Shown piece after piece: positions 41,894 through 51,445 of a DNA stretch of 64,000 bases. Position numbers and translations under genes: made by a program. The DNA is taken from the NCBI GenBank assembly GCA_963575745.1, contig CAUYUJ010000750.1:18501-82500 (forward strand), read 5' to 3'. The notes below the pieces were generated by a model that was not told the DNA's origin, ran no database searches, and saw only the letters and a list, made by a program, of their open reading frames with translations. Each line of letters begins with the position of its first letter. The stretch's first letter is position 1. Source of the DNA: Prorocentrum cordatum. Taxonomy: Eukaryota > Sar > Dinophyceae > Prorocentrales > Prorocentraceae.

Positions 41894-42099
41894 AGGGAGA
41901 GTTGTTCTACATGTTCAGTCTTTGGTCATTTTCGGCTTCCAGGGGCCATTTTGGGAACCGGGAAGCCGCGCGGGGTTCCGGAACCGCGCGGGGACCGCGT
42001 TTGGGTGGCGACCCCCCCCTGGACCCTCCCGGGGACCTCTCCGAGACCCCTTCCGGGACCCCCCAGGACCCCCCGGGACCCCCCCGTGACCCCCCCCCC

Positions 42100-42257
42100 G
42101 CCGGGGAAGGGACAAAGGGAAGGGGATTCCGTTTGACGTGGTTACGACATGGGTCGATTTCTCTCAAGCTCGCTAGAGCATTGCAACGACGACGACGACG
42201 ACGACGACGAACGGCGGCACAGCCCCTCACAAACGCCGACAGGGTCGGCGGATTTAG
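42100..42257 (+). repeat. Dispersed repeat S, copy S1
   Basis: CCGGGGAAGGGACAAAGGGA then GGATTCCG, a (GAC)n insert at 42186-42212, and GCCGACAGGGTCGGCGGAT at the end. S2 (51038-51181) has the same beginning and end without the GAC run. Confidence 0.65.
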
Positions 42258-42706
42258 GCAGCGGGCAAGATGTTTGCCCATACCCACTGTTTTGGTACTA
42301 AATCATGGGAGCCTGGGCGACCCTCTTAAGTCTGTCTTTCGCGTCTGGGAGTGGATGAGAGAGCGTCGGTCAGCGTCGATCTAGCCTGGTGCAGCCTCTT
42401 GATTCTGCCTTTTGTGTCGACTAGCGTCTGGGAGTGCATGTGATAGCGTCGATCTAGCGTCGACGATCGTCGAACTAGCGTCGATTAGCGTCGGTTCGCA
42501 ACAGCCGACAAGATGGTATGGGAGGCTCCCATGAGTTGCCACCGAACAGTGCGTCTCGGATTGTCTTTGAAGGGGCCCCACCAGGCCGAGGCGCACTGGA
42601 TGTGGAGAAGGTTCGGGCCTCCACATGGGGCCAGCTTTTGATCCACATCCCGTGCGCACGGGGCTTTTGGGGTAAGTCAGCCCGAAACTCCAAGCTTCAG
42701 TGGGTA
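42258..42706. other. No gene; short GTCGATCTAGC repeats
   Basis: GTCGATTAGCG-like motifs recur at 42375-42500. Otherwise unique DNA. Confidence 0.4.
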
Positions 42707-42710
42707 CTCC

Positions 42711-42882
42711 AGATTTCGTATTAAAATGGAGGGGGTCTCATACCTCCCAGACGATAAGTTTTAGACCCCCCCCCGTGGGAGAACCCTCCAAAACAGCGTC
42801 CCCAGACCCCCCCAGGCCCTCCAAGATAGCCTGGAAGAGACCCCCCCCGAAATGAGACCCCCCTCCCTTTATTACGAAATCT
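42711..42882. mobile_element. Inverted-repeat element CC
   Basis: AGATTTCGTATTAAAATGG, GGGGGTCTCAT at the left is mirrored by ATGAGACCCCCCTCCC, TTTATTACGAAATCT at the right. Length about 172 bp. Flanks share GGGTA. Single copy here. Confidence 0.7.
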
Positions 42883-43041
42883 GGGGTATGGGCACAAGTC
42901 GTGCCCGCAGAGGTGCCCGTGGACGTGATGGCCGTGGGCGTCGCTGGCGCCGTCCAGCCGCGGCGGGCGGAGGTGCCCATGCCAAAGCCGCAGTTGGAAA
43001 GCAAAGTCATGTCCTCGGCCTCGCGGGCGGGGCCCTGGTGC

Positions 43042-43209
43042 CGTGGATACGGGGCGTTTGGTGTCGAATGCCGCGCTCCTCCTCCTCCTCCTCCTCCTCC
43101 TCCTCCTCCTCCTCCTCCTCCTCCCTCCTCCTCCTCCTCCTCCTCCTCCATTTCCTCCTCCTCCTCCTCCTCCTCGTGGATACGGGGCGTTTGGTGGCGA
43201 ATGCCGCGC
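43042..43209. repeat. (CTC)n array between 35-bp direct repeats
   Basis: CGTGGATACGGGGCGTTTGG, then TGTCGAATGCCGCGC (43042-43076), reappears at 43175-43209 with one mismatch. Between them is only CTC repeat (43077-43174). Confidence 0.9.
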
Positions 43210-44149
43210 GCGGAACGCGTCCATGCAACCGCAAATCCACGGGATCGCGCCCCGGAGTCCAGTTTGCGAGGGCGTGGATCTGGCTACGTTCGCCCCTCGC
43301 GACGAAGAACAGGACCCTGAGGTGCTGGCGTCTGATTTTTGTCCGAGCTGGGCGTCGTCGCTCAGTTTGAACATTTGTTTAGAGAAATGCAGCAGGAGGA
43401 CGGGGTCCAGGGTATTGATCGTGACTTGTCTCGCTGTTGCATTCTGTTCGCACCGTCGGATTTCAGAGATCACCCAGACCTCCTCGCGCTGTGACAGAAG
43501 AACAACCCCGGCCTCCTCGGGCGGAGGTGCCCATACGGCAGTTTGCCGTCCTGGTCTCCAGGAAGTTTTCCCTTTGGTGCATGTGTGCATGTGTGTGTTT
43601 GTTTATGTGTTTTGTTGTGTGTGTGGTTGTGTGTGTGTTTGGCGTGGGATTTCGCACGAGGGGGCGATCATTCGGGGGGGGGGGTATCGCGGGTTGCGCG
43701 ACGGGTGCCTTCAAAGGACCACGAGGGGGCCCCAGCTCTGCACGTCAGGTGTTCCGTTCTTTCCTCCTCCCCCCCCCTCCCGCTTGCTGCCCCCAAGCAA
43801 GCAGCGCCTGGCCAAGAGCATGTGCTGGCCATGAATCTCACGGATGCCCCCCGGCCTCGGCGGGGGGAGGCCCCTGGGGTCAAAGAAGGGAGCACCATAA
43901 CACTAATCATAACAATGTTACTGACAGTAAAACTAATCATGTTATCAGTCCTAACAATGCTATCAATACTCATGACAATAATACGCGTAACAATAATCAT
44001 AAAACTAATCATACAAACGTTACTACGAATAAGAACCGACCTCCTGACAATAACAATACGGAGAAGAAACACCATAGTCAGAATCGTAAGAAAAGACGGA
44101 GAAGAGCAAGCAGGATGAGGGACACCTGCGACAGAACAAAATTCCGACG
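43210..44149. other. No confident gene
   Basis: The plus frame at 43250-43400 (VCEGVDLATFAPRDEEQ) has mixed composition but no recognised domain. A GT-rich tract lies at 43585-43640 and an AT-rich, AATCATAA-like tract at 43900-44060. Confidence 0.35.
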
Positions 44150-44302
44150 AAGGCATCTATACACCACCACCGTGCCAGGCCAGGGCCATCCTGGGCCCCA
44201 GGATGGTGTATAGACCCTCTTGGCCTCGGCCAGGAGGGCGTATACACCATCCTGGGGCCCAGGATGGCCCTGTCTTGGCACGGTGGTGGTGTATAGATGC
44301 CT
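44150..44302. mobile_element. Foldback element F2, about 70-bp arms
   Basis: AAGGCATCTATACACCACCA, CCATCCTGGGCCCCAGGATG and TGTATA on the left are mirrored at the right with few mismatches, ending TATAGATGCCTT. The loop CCTCTTGGCCTCGGCCAGGA is itself self-complementary. Same plan as F1 (TATACACC, CACCG, CCTGGG, TGTATA). Confidence 0.85.
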
Positions 44303-44399
44303 TCTGCGACAAAATGTTCACAAGGATGGCCAGGGACGACGAACCGGTCATGCGGGAGGGGTCGAGACCTCTTGGGGCCCACTGTCGTGAAACAAGCGT

Positions 44400-44558
44400 T
44401 AGGTCGGGCGCGTCCCTCTACAGGGGGAATATTCAGAATAGACACATCGATAGTCAGGGGACGATGTGTTTAGTATTGTTTGACTTTTTGGGAATATTTT
44501 TATTTCATTTTTCATGTTTCGTCCAAAGTTCGCCTGTCGGGGGGCATGCCCGACCTGA
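44400..44558 (+). mobile_element. Family A element, copy A13
   Basis: Left TTAGGTCGGGCGCGTCCC with CTACAGGGGGAATATTC; right CGCCTGTCGGGGGGCATGCC and CGACCTG. The core is AT-rich. Confidence 0.85.
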
Positions 44559-44624
44559 AACAAGCGCGATGTCGGAGGTCTGAGAGAGTTCGGTACGATC
44601 GGAATACGGACAGAGCGGGGACTC

Positions 44625-44770
44625 ACACCGACGGCAGGTGCTGCCCAATGTCAGGAGGACTCGCTGTCGGCGTCGCCACGGACGCTGTACGACAGCTGGT
44701 TGTTTTGTGAAATGCCTGCTGCTGGGTATCGTGAGTATCGTTTCTTCCAGGATCCATGTCGGGTGTGCCA
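44625..44770 (+). repeat. Dispersed repeat P, copy P2
   Basis: AGGACTCGCTGTCGGCGTCG, CACGGACGCTGTA, GCTGCTGGGTATCGTGAG and CCATGTCGGGTG align with P1 and P3. Confidence 0.6.
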
Positions 44771-45359
44771 GACAGTTTGACCGATTCTATATTCCCAGAG
44801 GTTCGCGCAGATTTCCTTCGTCGGTGCTGGCTCCCCTGTCGGCTCCGCCGCTGCCCCTGGGAGAAGCAAGAGCCAGCGCCGATCCACAATTCGCGCGGAC
44901 CTCCGTCGATGTATGCTGATACAGTTTTTCCCCAATATCGTTTCGCTAGTAAGACGCGATAGTGGAACAAACATCGGACGGGGCCAGGACGAGGACCAGT
45001 TCTTTCCAGAGCGTTCTGAAACGCTTTCAGAGTATGCTGTACCGCTCTGAGAAGGCCGCGGCGCCCGATACATCCTCCAGAACCACAGGATCCCAGAGAT
45101 TCTCGATTTATCCTCGCCGGATTTTAGCTTCGCTTTGGCTTCATCTTTACATGCAAACTCCGCAGAAGAGTCCCACAGTGGGGACGCGGGGCCCAGGGAC
45201 GCCTGGTCCGAGAGTTTCTTTGCCCGAGACTTCCTCACGATTGATTCATGAATCTCGCTCTCGCCCCAGTGCGGTCCAGACAGCCACGATCCATTTTGAA
45301 AGATCCATGAAGGTTCACATGACCAGGCCTTTCTTAGGAATCCTTAGGAGTCTCCAGGG
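44771..45359. other. Upstream of glycosyltransferase-like exon; no clear gene
   Basis: Unique, moderately GC-rich DNA. May hold intron or 5' exons of the next gene, but none could be assigned. Confidence 0.3.
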
Positions 45360-45490
45360 ATGTTCGTTTTCACTAGCCCACCTCTTGCAACTCGATCCGC
45401 CTCTGCATCTTTGCTGCTGTTCGGATGCTTTGCTGGCGTGTTTCTTCCTCTCAGGTATTCACGGGTGTGGATGACGCTCATCCTGGACAG
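45360..45490 (+). CDS. Possible signal-anchor segment of the next gene
   Basis: From an ATG at 45360 the frame reads MFVFTSPPLATRSASASLLL, then FGCFAGVFLPL, a short N-terminus followed by a hydrophobic stretch. This resembles the signal anchor of a type II Golgi membrane protein. It is in a different frame from the downstream glycosyltransferase-like sequence, so joining them requires a splice within about 60 bases that I could not place. It may be a coincidence. Confidence 0.25.
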
Positions 45491-46366
45491 GTGACGCCCA
45501 TGGCTGCAGGTGACCCCGGAGACGCGGGCCCAGCGCGCTTTCCAAACACAGCGACCACTCAGTCGTCCACCACCACCACCGTCGCCAGCAACGCCACAAT
45601 TAACACAACCAGTGGCACCACCGCTGCCTCCACGAGCTGCGATAATCTCTGCCAGTGGGACACCAGTGCGCCCGCTGTAGTTATCACCCTGGTGAGAGAA
45701 GACCTGTGCGCCATGGAGATCACTGCGAACGCGATCCTCAGACAGGATCCTCTTCGACGTCTTGGTAAGGTGATCCTTGTGTGGGTCTCTCTGACTTCTC
45801 CAGACGAGTTCTCCGAGCAGTTGACAAACATTCTAGCCGTACTGAAACTGCATGGCGAAGTGAGATTTCTAAGCGTGAGTCTGCCAAGGGGTGCCGACGA
45901 GTGGCGTGCCCAGCAGGCTGTGAGGCTCAAGGCAGCCAGCGAGGTCCAGTCGGACTTCTACATCGTGCTGAACGCCAGGGACGCGCTCCTTCAGGACGTC
46001 TCGGAGCTGTTCTTCACCCGCTGCACCCAGGGCAGGCTCTTCGGGCGGCGCGCCATGCTCGCGATGCCGCAGCCGGAGCGCGACGCCTACGACACCGCAG
46101 CTGCCCTCCTCGAGCTCCAGCCGCTCCGCGAGGGCAAGTGGCCCGCCCTGGCCGCGCCCCTGGTGCTGCACACGAGCACCGTCCTTGGCCTGCTGCGCAC
46201 GCTGGGCGAGCCGGCGGAGCTGGGAGACTGCGCGGCCGCGCTCTGCGACGCCCTGGCGGCGGGCGCCTCGGAGCTCACCCTCTATGTGGTCCACGCTGTG
46301 CGGTCGGTGGCCTTCGACTGTATCCACTCGGTTCAGGAGCGGGGGTGGACAGACCTCCCACCCTGA
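45425..46366 (+). CDS. Glycosyltransferase-like protein (exon; 3' end runs into a transposon)
   Basis: The frame covers 313 codons from the ATG at 45425 (open from 45377). Residues 40-75 are Thr/Ser-rich, a typical luminal stem. From residue 85 the sequence resembles bacterial and protist glycosyltransferases of the DUF6492 type: APAVVITLVREDLCAMEI (first strand), then EWRAQQAVRLKAASEVQSDF, then YIVLNARDALLQDVSELFF where a DxD-type metal site is expected, and later LVLHTSTVLGLLRTL and ELTLYVVHAVRSVAF. The expected aspartates are replaced (LNAR), so catalysis is doubtful. The last seven codons (GWTDLPP) come from element B4, so the true exon must end by about 46340. GTTCAG at 46331 is a possible splice donor context. 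Confidence 0.55.
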   Translation: MLCWRVSSSQVFTGVDDAHPGQVTPMAAGDPGDAGPARFPNTATTQSSTTTTVASNATINTTSGTTAASTSCDNLCQWDTSAPAVVITLVREDLCAMEITANAILRQDPLRRLGKVILVWVSLTSPDEFSEQLTNILAVLKLHGEVRFLSVSLPRGADEWRAQQAVRLKAASEVQSDFYIVLNARDALLQDVSELFFTRCTQGRLFGRRAMLAMPQPERDAYDTAAALLELQPLREGKWPALAAPLVLHTSTVLGLLRTLGEPAELGDCAAALCDALAAGASELTLYVVHAVRSVAFDCIHSVQERGWTDLPP

Positions 46367-46509
46367 CACGTCGATTAGCGAATTGGCCGTTTTCAGTCCG
46401 CGAAAGGGCGTCGCGGCCGTCATTTTTGCGGGCCCAGGTCTGTCGGTTTCGGCCCCAGGCCGTTCTCCCTAAGGGGAGGTTTCCCAAAGGGAGGTTTGTC
46501 CACCGCCGA
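46340..46509 (+). mobile_element. Family B element, copy B4, at exon edge
   Basis: Left CGGGGGTGGACAGACCTCC; right GGGAGGTTTGTCCACCGCC. The interior has TGACACGTCGATTAGCGAA and GGGCGTCGCGGCCGTCA. It begins within the open frame of the glycosyltransferase-like exon. Confidence 0.85.
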
Positions 46510-46607
46510 CGGGAGCGGGCAGAGGACGACGACGTCGCCCTGGTCGTCTTGCCAGCCTCTGGCGAGGCTCGAGCGCTGGGAAATTGCGCGCGCGTGGGGC
46601 GTCGAAT

Positions 46608-46672
46608 GTCCGCGCGGATGTCATGGATCGGTGCTGGGCCCGCCTCGCCGGCGCGCCCAGCGCGCCAGGGGG
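46608..46672 (+). mobile_element. Element BB, partial copy BB2
   Basis: TCCGCGCGGATGTCATGGAT, GCTGGGCCCGCCTCGCCGGC and CAGCGCGCCAGGG match the complement of one half of BB1 (52471-52590). Confidence 0.55.
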
Positions 46673-46718
46673 GCGGTGCCCGAGGAGCCGCCGGGGAGGG
46701 CCTCTGGCGCCGATCTGA

Positions 46719-46856
46719 GTAATCCGCTTGTCCCTCTACAGGAAGGATCTAGTTAAAGGACGATGGTTTAAATATGTTTTGGCCATTTGGGGGCATGTGT
46801 TGTCTAATTGTATCTTTCGCCCAAAATCTCCCCGTAGGGGGGCATGCCCGACCGAA
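46719..46856 (+). mobile_element. Family A element, copy A14
   Basis: Left TGTCCCTCTACAGGAAGG with a decayed outer end (AATCCGCTTG); right TCTCCCCGTAGGGGGGCATG and CCCGACC. It completes a run of three short elements after the exon. Confidence 0.75.
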
Positions 46857-47274
46857 AGGTAGGTTTACCCATCCGTTGTTGAATTACATCAAGGAAAAGC
46901 CCCAATCAGTGGATGGTTTGATGAATCGTGGGGTCGATAAAGAGATCGATGAGGAGATCGACCGGTGCATCCGGGAACGGGGAACCCGGAACCCACCGAA
47001 TTCGGCCCGGAACCAATGACCAGGAATTTGGGAACCCGGAGCCAGGAACCCAGGAACCTAGCCAGCCACCAAAATCGGCGAGAGACTTTTGCCAAATCTT
47101 TCCATGTCCGCTAGGGCCCCTTCCGTGCAAGCACTGATTGGGGAATGTAGGTGTTTCTGTATGTCCAGATCCCTCGCATTGCGAAGGCCTTACGGCCGGC
47201 GCCGCCGACCCCGAAGGGGGACGACGACAACGGCGGCGGCGACGACGACGACGCTGACGTGGGCCAGAAGGGTG
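46857..47274. other. No gene; GGAACCCGGA and CGACGA short repeats
   Basis: GGAACCCGGAACC-like motifs at 46970-47060. Otherwise no domain. Confidence 0.4.
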
Positions 47275-47865
47275 GTTCTTGGGGTCTCTTCGGAAAGCTC
47301 TCGGGGGCCTCTGTGGAGGGGCTCTGGGGCCTCTTGGGAGCCTCTTGGTGGCCTGTTGGAAGCCTGTGAGGGCCTTTTCGGGCTTCCTGGGGATCTCTTG
47401 TGGGCCTCTTGAGACCTCTCGAGAATCTCTTGAGACTCCTGGGAGCCTCTCGGGGCAGAGGGCTCGAAATGTCCGTTCGGATCCCCCGTCTGGGCACACT
47501 CTTGGATTGGAGCCGTCTTTAGGGCCGCTTGTGTCGTCTTGGAGTAGTTGTGGGATGTCTTGGGGTCCTCTTGGGCTGTTTCGGGACCCTCTTGAAGGCC
47601 TCTTGGGCTGTCTTGGGGGCGTCTCGGGCCGTCTTGGAGGGGTGGGGAGCGGAAAAGACGAGGACGCCCAAATGTTTAGAAGACCGAATGGATATCAAGT
47701 AATTTTGCCTCGGTGGACCCTGCTCGGGAGTGCTCTTGTAGGCTTCTTGGGGCGTCTTGGAGGCTCCCCGGGCAGTCTGAAAGACATGGAGGCGTTTGGG
47801 ACCGATCGTTTGGCGATTGGGGGCCCTTTCGGGCCGCTCTTCGCCTGTCTTGGTATTTTCTGAGG
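47275..47865 (+). repeat. CTTGGGG ladder repeat L10
   Basis: GGGGCCTCTTGGGAGCC and GCCGTCTTGGAGG blocks for almost 600 bp, plus strand. Confidence 0.8.
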
Positions 47866-48114
47866 CCCCAGGACCCCCGTGGGGGGGATGCGTGTCTGAC
47901 CCCCCCGCCTACCCCTCCCCCAGGCCCCAGGGAGGCCGCGGATACGCATATCATCCCCTCCTCCCCTCGCGCGGCCGCCCTCGCCTTCGCTCCTGCCTCG
48001 TGCACGCCGGACTAGATTCGCCCTTGCGGTTGCCCCGAGCAGCCCCGCGTTGGTGCGGATTGCCTCCGCCTCGCCGCCGACGAAAAAACAGTTTCTGACC
48101 TCTTCTTCCAGCCG

Positions 48115-48300
48115 ATGGGTCTGTTTACAGTGGAGACCCATGCCGAGAAACACCTTGCTCGCCTCCAGGGTGCCCTGGGCTTCTTGGGTTTCGATGGTCT
48201 TGCTGTGGCAGGCGCGACGTTCCCCACACCAGAACACAATGGACGTCCTGGCGTCTCAGGGTTGGGTTTCTTGTGGACTGGCCTTTGCTGTACCTCTTAA
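48115..48300 (+). repeat. Dispersed repeat Q, copy Q1 (no array)
   Basis: GTTTACAGTGGAGACCCATG, CCTCCAGGGTGCCCTGGGC, GGCGTCTCAGGGTTGGG and TTTCTTGTGGACTGG match Q2. It has a single CCTCCAGGGTG and lacks the CTC array of Q2. The frame 48115-48300 is open but not recognised. Confidence 0.8.
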
Positions 48301-48311
48301 GCCCCGGGCCG

Positions 48312-48420
48312 AGGAGGAGGAGGAGGAGGAGGAGGAAGAGGAGGAGGAGGAGGGCGGAGGAGGAGGAGGAGGAGGAAGGAGGAGGGATGAGGGAGGAGGG
48401 AGGAGGAGGAGGAGGAGTCA
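48312..48420. repeat. (GGA)n array
   Basis: About 105 bp with GGAAGA and GGGATGA interruptions. Confidence 0.9.
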
Positions 48421-48424
48421 TGGT

Positions 48425-49515
48425 TTCTGCTGGAGGCTGCCAATACTACTGGAGCACCCGCGTGCCTGGTTGTTTCTCTGGCTGATCTGTATACATGGTA
48501 AGAGTGATTCCAGAGTTTGGGCAATCTCTTGCAAGGTGTGAAATGGTCAAGGTAGATCAGTGTATGCTTGGCGCCGAGGACAGACATCCTACGGCGATCG
48601 TGTATGCGCACATAGTGCCAGGATTTGGAGGTCGGTTGGTTTCGCTGCCAGCATGGCTCCCGTGCTGCAGCTCTGCCGCTCTCAGCGCGGCCTGTTGGCC
48701 TCACCCGAGTGCTCGCGCAGGCACTTGCTCGTGCCAGCGGCCCCGTGCAGACGTCAACTGCTCGCATGAGGCGTCCGCCTCGCTCTGCCGCCACCGCGTG
48801 AAGGGGGGGGTGTGCTCCCATTGTGCCCAGCCTAGCGCCCCAGGAGCCGTCCCGGGAGCCTCGTCCCCCCCCTCGTTCCAGTGCAGTCTCCCCTCGGCGG
48901 GCCAGGCATCCGTGATCTTGACTGGAGGCGTGGATGGTCAACACTACAGGCTCTTCTGCATTGCTCGTTTGCTGTGTACTGCGCTGTTTCGATCATCTGA
49001 TCCATCTTGTATGTTTGACCCTCCGCTCTGCCTGCTACCCCCTACCCGCTGCACCGCTCCACGAGCGCGCCTGGACTGGGCATCCGCACGGGCGCCATCG
49101 GCGGCTTCCACCATCGGGTCGGTGCATCGGGGGGTGCGTGTGTGTATTGCGTGCTTCATTTTGCCTCCTCCTGTTTTGTGTTTCCCACGGCTCGCTGTCC
49201 GCCCCTGGGGTCGTGACCCGTGCGGCGGTCAACGGAGGCGATCCACAAGGCCCTCGTGGTACCAAGTCCGGCGTCGTTTCTTCACGAGGGATCCTCCCCT
49301 TTACGGGGGTACGGGGGTGCCATCTTTTCTCTTCTTGTTATCCCATGTCTCTCTCGGTCCTGCCTCCTTTGTTCCTGTCCGTCCCGGTGCCTCCGGCCTT
49401 GCACTGTAGTGGAGGGGCGTGGCGGCGCCAGGCTGCGGATGGGAGTGCCCCAGCCGCCCGCTCCAACAGCCTCCCCTGTCTCGACTTCTCCTTCGCCAAC
49501 TTTACCATCCACGCT
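48425..49515. other. No confident gene
   Basis: A 304-codon plus frame starts at 48495 but lacks GC-biased third positions, domain and composition typical of protein. I treat it as a chance open frame. Confidence 0.35.
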
Positions 49516-49519
49516 GTTT

Positions 49520-49663
49520 CTCGTCCTTCTCCTTCTCCTTCTCCTCCTCCTCCTCCTCCTCCTCCTCCTCCTCCTCCTCCTCCTCCTCCTTCCTCCTCCT
49601 CCTCCTCCTCCTCCTCCTCCTCCCTCCTCCTCCTCCCTCCTCCTCCCTCCTCCTCGTCCCGCT
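49520..49663. repeat. (CTC/TCC)n array
   Basis: CTTCTC passing into CTC and CTCC repeats. Confidence 0.9.
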
Positions 49664-50000
49664 CGGAGCGACTCCGGGGTGCCACGAGTTCCGCTGGCCT
49701 TCGCTGTGCCGCGGGCCTGCGTCGCGCCGTCCCTGATGTTGGTGCCCTCCGCGCCGAGGTGAAGCCGCCCACTGAGCCCGACCCCGAAACTCCCGGGCCC
49801 CGCGGAGGCCGTGCTGTCTGATTCCGCGTGTGCCACGGAGGCTACGTGGGGTAGAAGTCCACTCCGTACCGTGTCTCACCCTGTCCTCCCCGCCTGCATG
49901 TTCCTGCCATGTCGTGGGAGGGCTCCAGATGCCTGCCTTGCCTGCCCGCGGTGAAACGCGGGCACCACACGCCGCGGGCGCAGCGCCCAGCGGCCTGCGC

Positions 50001-50232
50001 AAGAGGAGGAGGAGGAGGAGGAGGAGGAGGAGGAGGAGGAGGAGGAGGAGGAGGAGGAGGAGGAGGAGGAGGAGGGAGGGGAGGAGGAGGGGGAGGGAGG
50101 AGGAGGAGGGAGGAGGAGGGAGGAGGAGGAGGAGGGAGGAGGAGGAGGAGGAGGAGGAGGAGGAGGAGGAGGAGGAGGAGGAGGCGGAGGAGGAGGAGGA
50201 GGAGGCGGAAGAGGAGGAGGAGGCGGCGGGGC
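50001..50232. repeat. (GGA)n array
   Basis: About 230 bp. In the frame of the following candidate exon it would encode Glu-rich sequence. Confidence 0.9.
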
Positions 50233-50480
50233 CTCCATTGTGTGTGCCAGCGGCCCCCAGTGAGGCGCAGCAGCGGGCGGCCGCGCAGCGGGTGCGCGCC
50301 GCCGCCGAGGCGCCCGCGGGCCACGGCCGCCCGACGGTTCTCGGCGTGCGCGGCGGCGCCCTGCGCGCCCTCGCGGGCGAGACGCGCCGCCGGGTGATCG
50401 CCGACCTCGCCCGGCTGTACGGGAAGGCCGGCTTGCACCGGTTCAGCACCGCGGAGGATTGCGTGCCCGGACTTCTCTGA
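50233..50480 (+). CDS. Possible C-terminal exon, unknown protein
   Basis: The plus frame reads APSEAQQRAAAQRVRAAAEA, VLGVRGGALRALAGETRRRV and IADLARLYGKAGLHRFST, ending with a stop at 50480. Nearly all codons end in G or C and the segment is helix-like, as expected for coding DNA of this composition. Upstream, the same frame is Glu/Arg repeat from the GGA array, so the start of the real exon is unknown. No family recognised. A chance frame in GC-rich DNA is possible. Confidence 0.35.
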
Positions 50481-50595
50481 CTTTCCAGGAGGGCTAAGAA
50501 CTAGCACCCGACGTAAAAACCTATCCCAAAGCTATTGGAGAGGCCTGACGGCCGGTGCCGCCGACCCTGATCGAAAGGGCTAGGAGTGGGGGGAG

Positions 50596-50690
50596 GAAGC
50601 GGAGGAGGAGGAGGAGGAGGAGGAGGATGAGGAGGAGGAGCAGGAGGAGGAGGAGGAGGAGGAGGAGGAGGAGGAGGAGGAAGTGCATCC
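50596..50690. repeat. (GGA)n array
   Basis: Pure GGA with a few GCA/GAT interruptions. Confidence 0.9.
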
Positions 50691-51005
50691 TTTGTGTGCC
50701 CGCTCGAAGAAAGTGCGCCCCGGGAGTGTGATATTCTGACTTGGGACGTGCTCCCGGAAGAGGAAGAAGTGCATCTCGGGCGTGCCCGCTCGAGGAAAAT
50801 GCGCCCTAGGGGGGTGGTATTTTGACTCGGGGCCCGCTCCCGGGACGCCTCTGCGGGAGGAGGAGGAGGAGGAGGAGGAGGAGGAGGAGGAGAAGGAGGA
50901 GAGGAGCAGGAGGAGGAGGAGGAGGAGGAAAAGGAGGAGGAGGAGGACCAGGAGGAGGAGGAAGTGCATCCCGTGCGTGCCCGCTCGAGGAAAGTGCGCC
51001 CCGGC
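50688..51005 (+). repeat. Three copies of a 45-bp block around a GGA array
   Basis: GAAGTGCATCC, GTGCCCGCTCGAGGAAA and TGCGCCCCG-like blocks start near 50690, 50767 and 50960. A GGA array (50860-50968) separates the second and third. The array is thus again bracketed by related sequence. Confidence 0.75.
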
Positions 51006-51037
51006 GGGCGTCGTATCTGCCCCGGGCCCCCCCCCCC

Positions 51038-51181
51038 CTGCGGGGAAGGGATCAAAGGGAAGGGGCTTCCCTTCGACTCCACTACGACGTCGTTTTATTT
51101 CGCTTTGGATAGCGCGCTTGAGGAGGAGAGCCCGGGGAGGGGGAGGACGGATACGACGGAGACCGACAGGGTCGGCGGATT
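51038..51181 (+). repeat. Dispersed repeat S, copy S2
   Basis: CGGGGAAGGGATCAAAGGGA, GGGGCTTCCCTTCGAC and GACCGACAGGGTCGGCGGAT align with S1. Confidence 0.65.
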
Positions 51182-51271
51182 CTACGTCTTGGTTTTAGGC
51201 TTTTTCGTTTAGTTTTTTAGGCTTTCAGGCCTCCAGTGCAACAAAATAGCTCTCTGGAAGGTCAGGGTTCT

Positions 51272-51445
51272 CGGGCCGAAGGGAAGGGGGGGATAATTAT
51301 CGAAAGGGGGGGTGCGAAGTCTGCTGCATGCAGCTGGTTTCGGCCCCGCCGCCGGACCCATTCTTCGATACATGGGCGCCTCCCGGCGCCGGGAGGCGCT
51401 GATTCTCAACCCCCCCTTTGCTATCCCCCCCTTTCGCCCCGCCCG
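51272..51445 (+). mobile_element. Family D element, copy D3 (most complete)
   Basis: Left CGGGCCGAAGGGAAGGGGGG; right CCCCCCTTTCGCCCCGCCCG, a clear inverted pair. The interior has GCTGCATGCAGCTGGTTTC and GGCGCCGGGAGGCG. Confidence 0.85.

Noticed and set aside
41042-42136. Glu/Arg/Gly-rich open frames in the large GGA array
   Set aside because: Products of a trinucleotide repeat in every phase; no unique protein sequence.
46496-46756. Downstream exon continuing the glycosyltransferase-like protein
   Set aside because: Most of this stretch is elements BB2 and A14, so the open frame is transposon-derived.
48495-49409. 304-codon open frame as a gene
   Set aside because: No GC-biased third positions, Cys/Pro/Ser-rich mixed composition, no domain; it fits chance openness.
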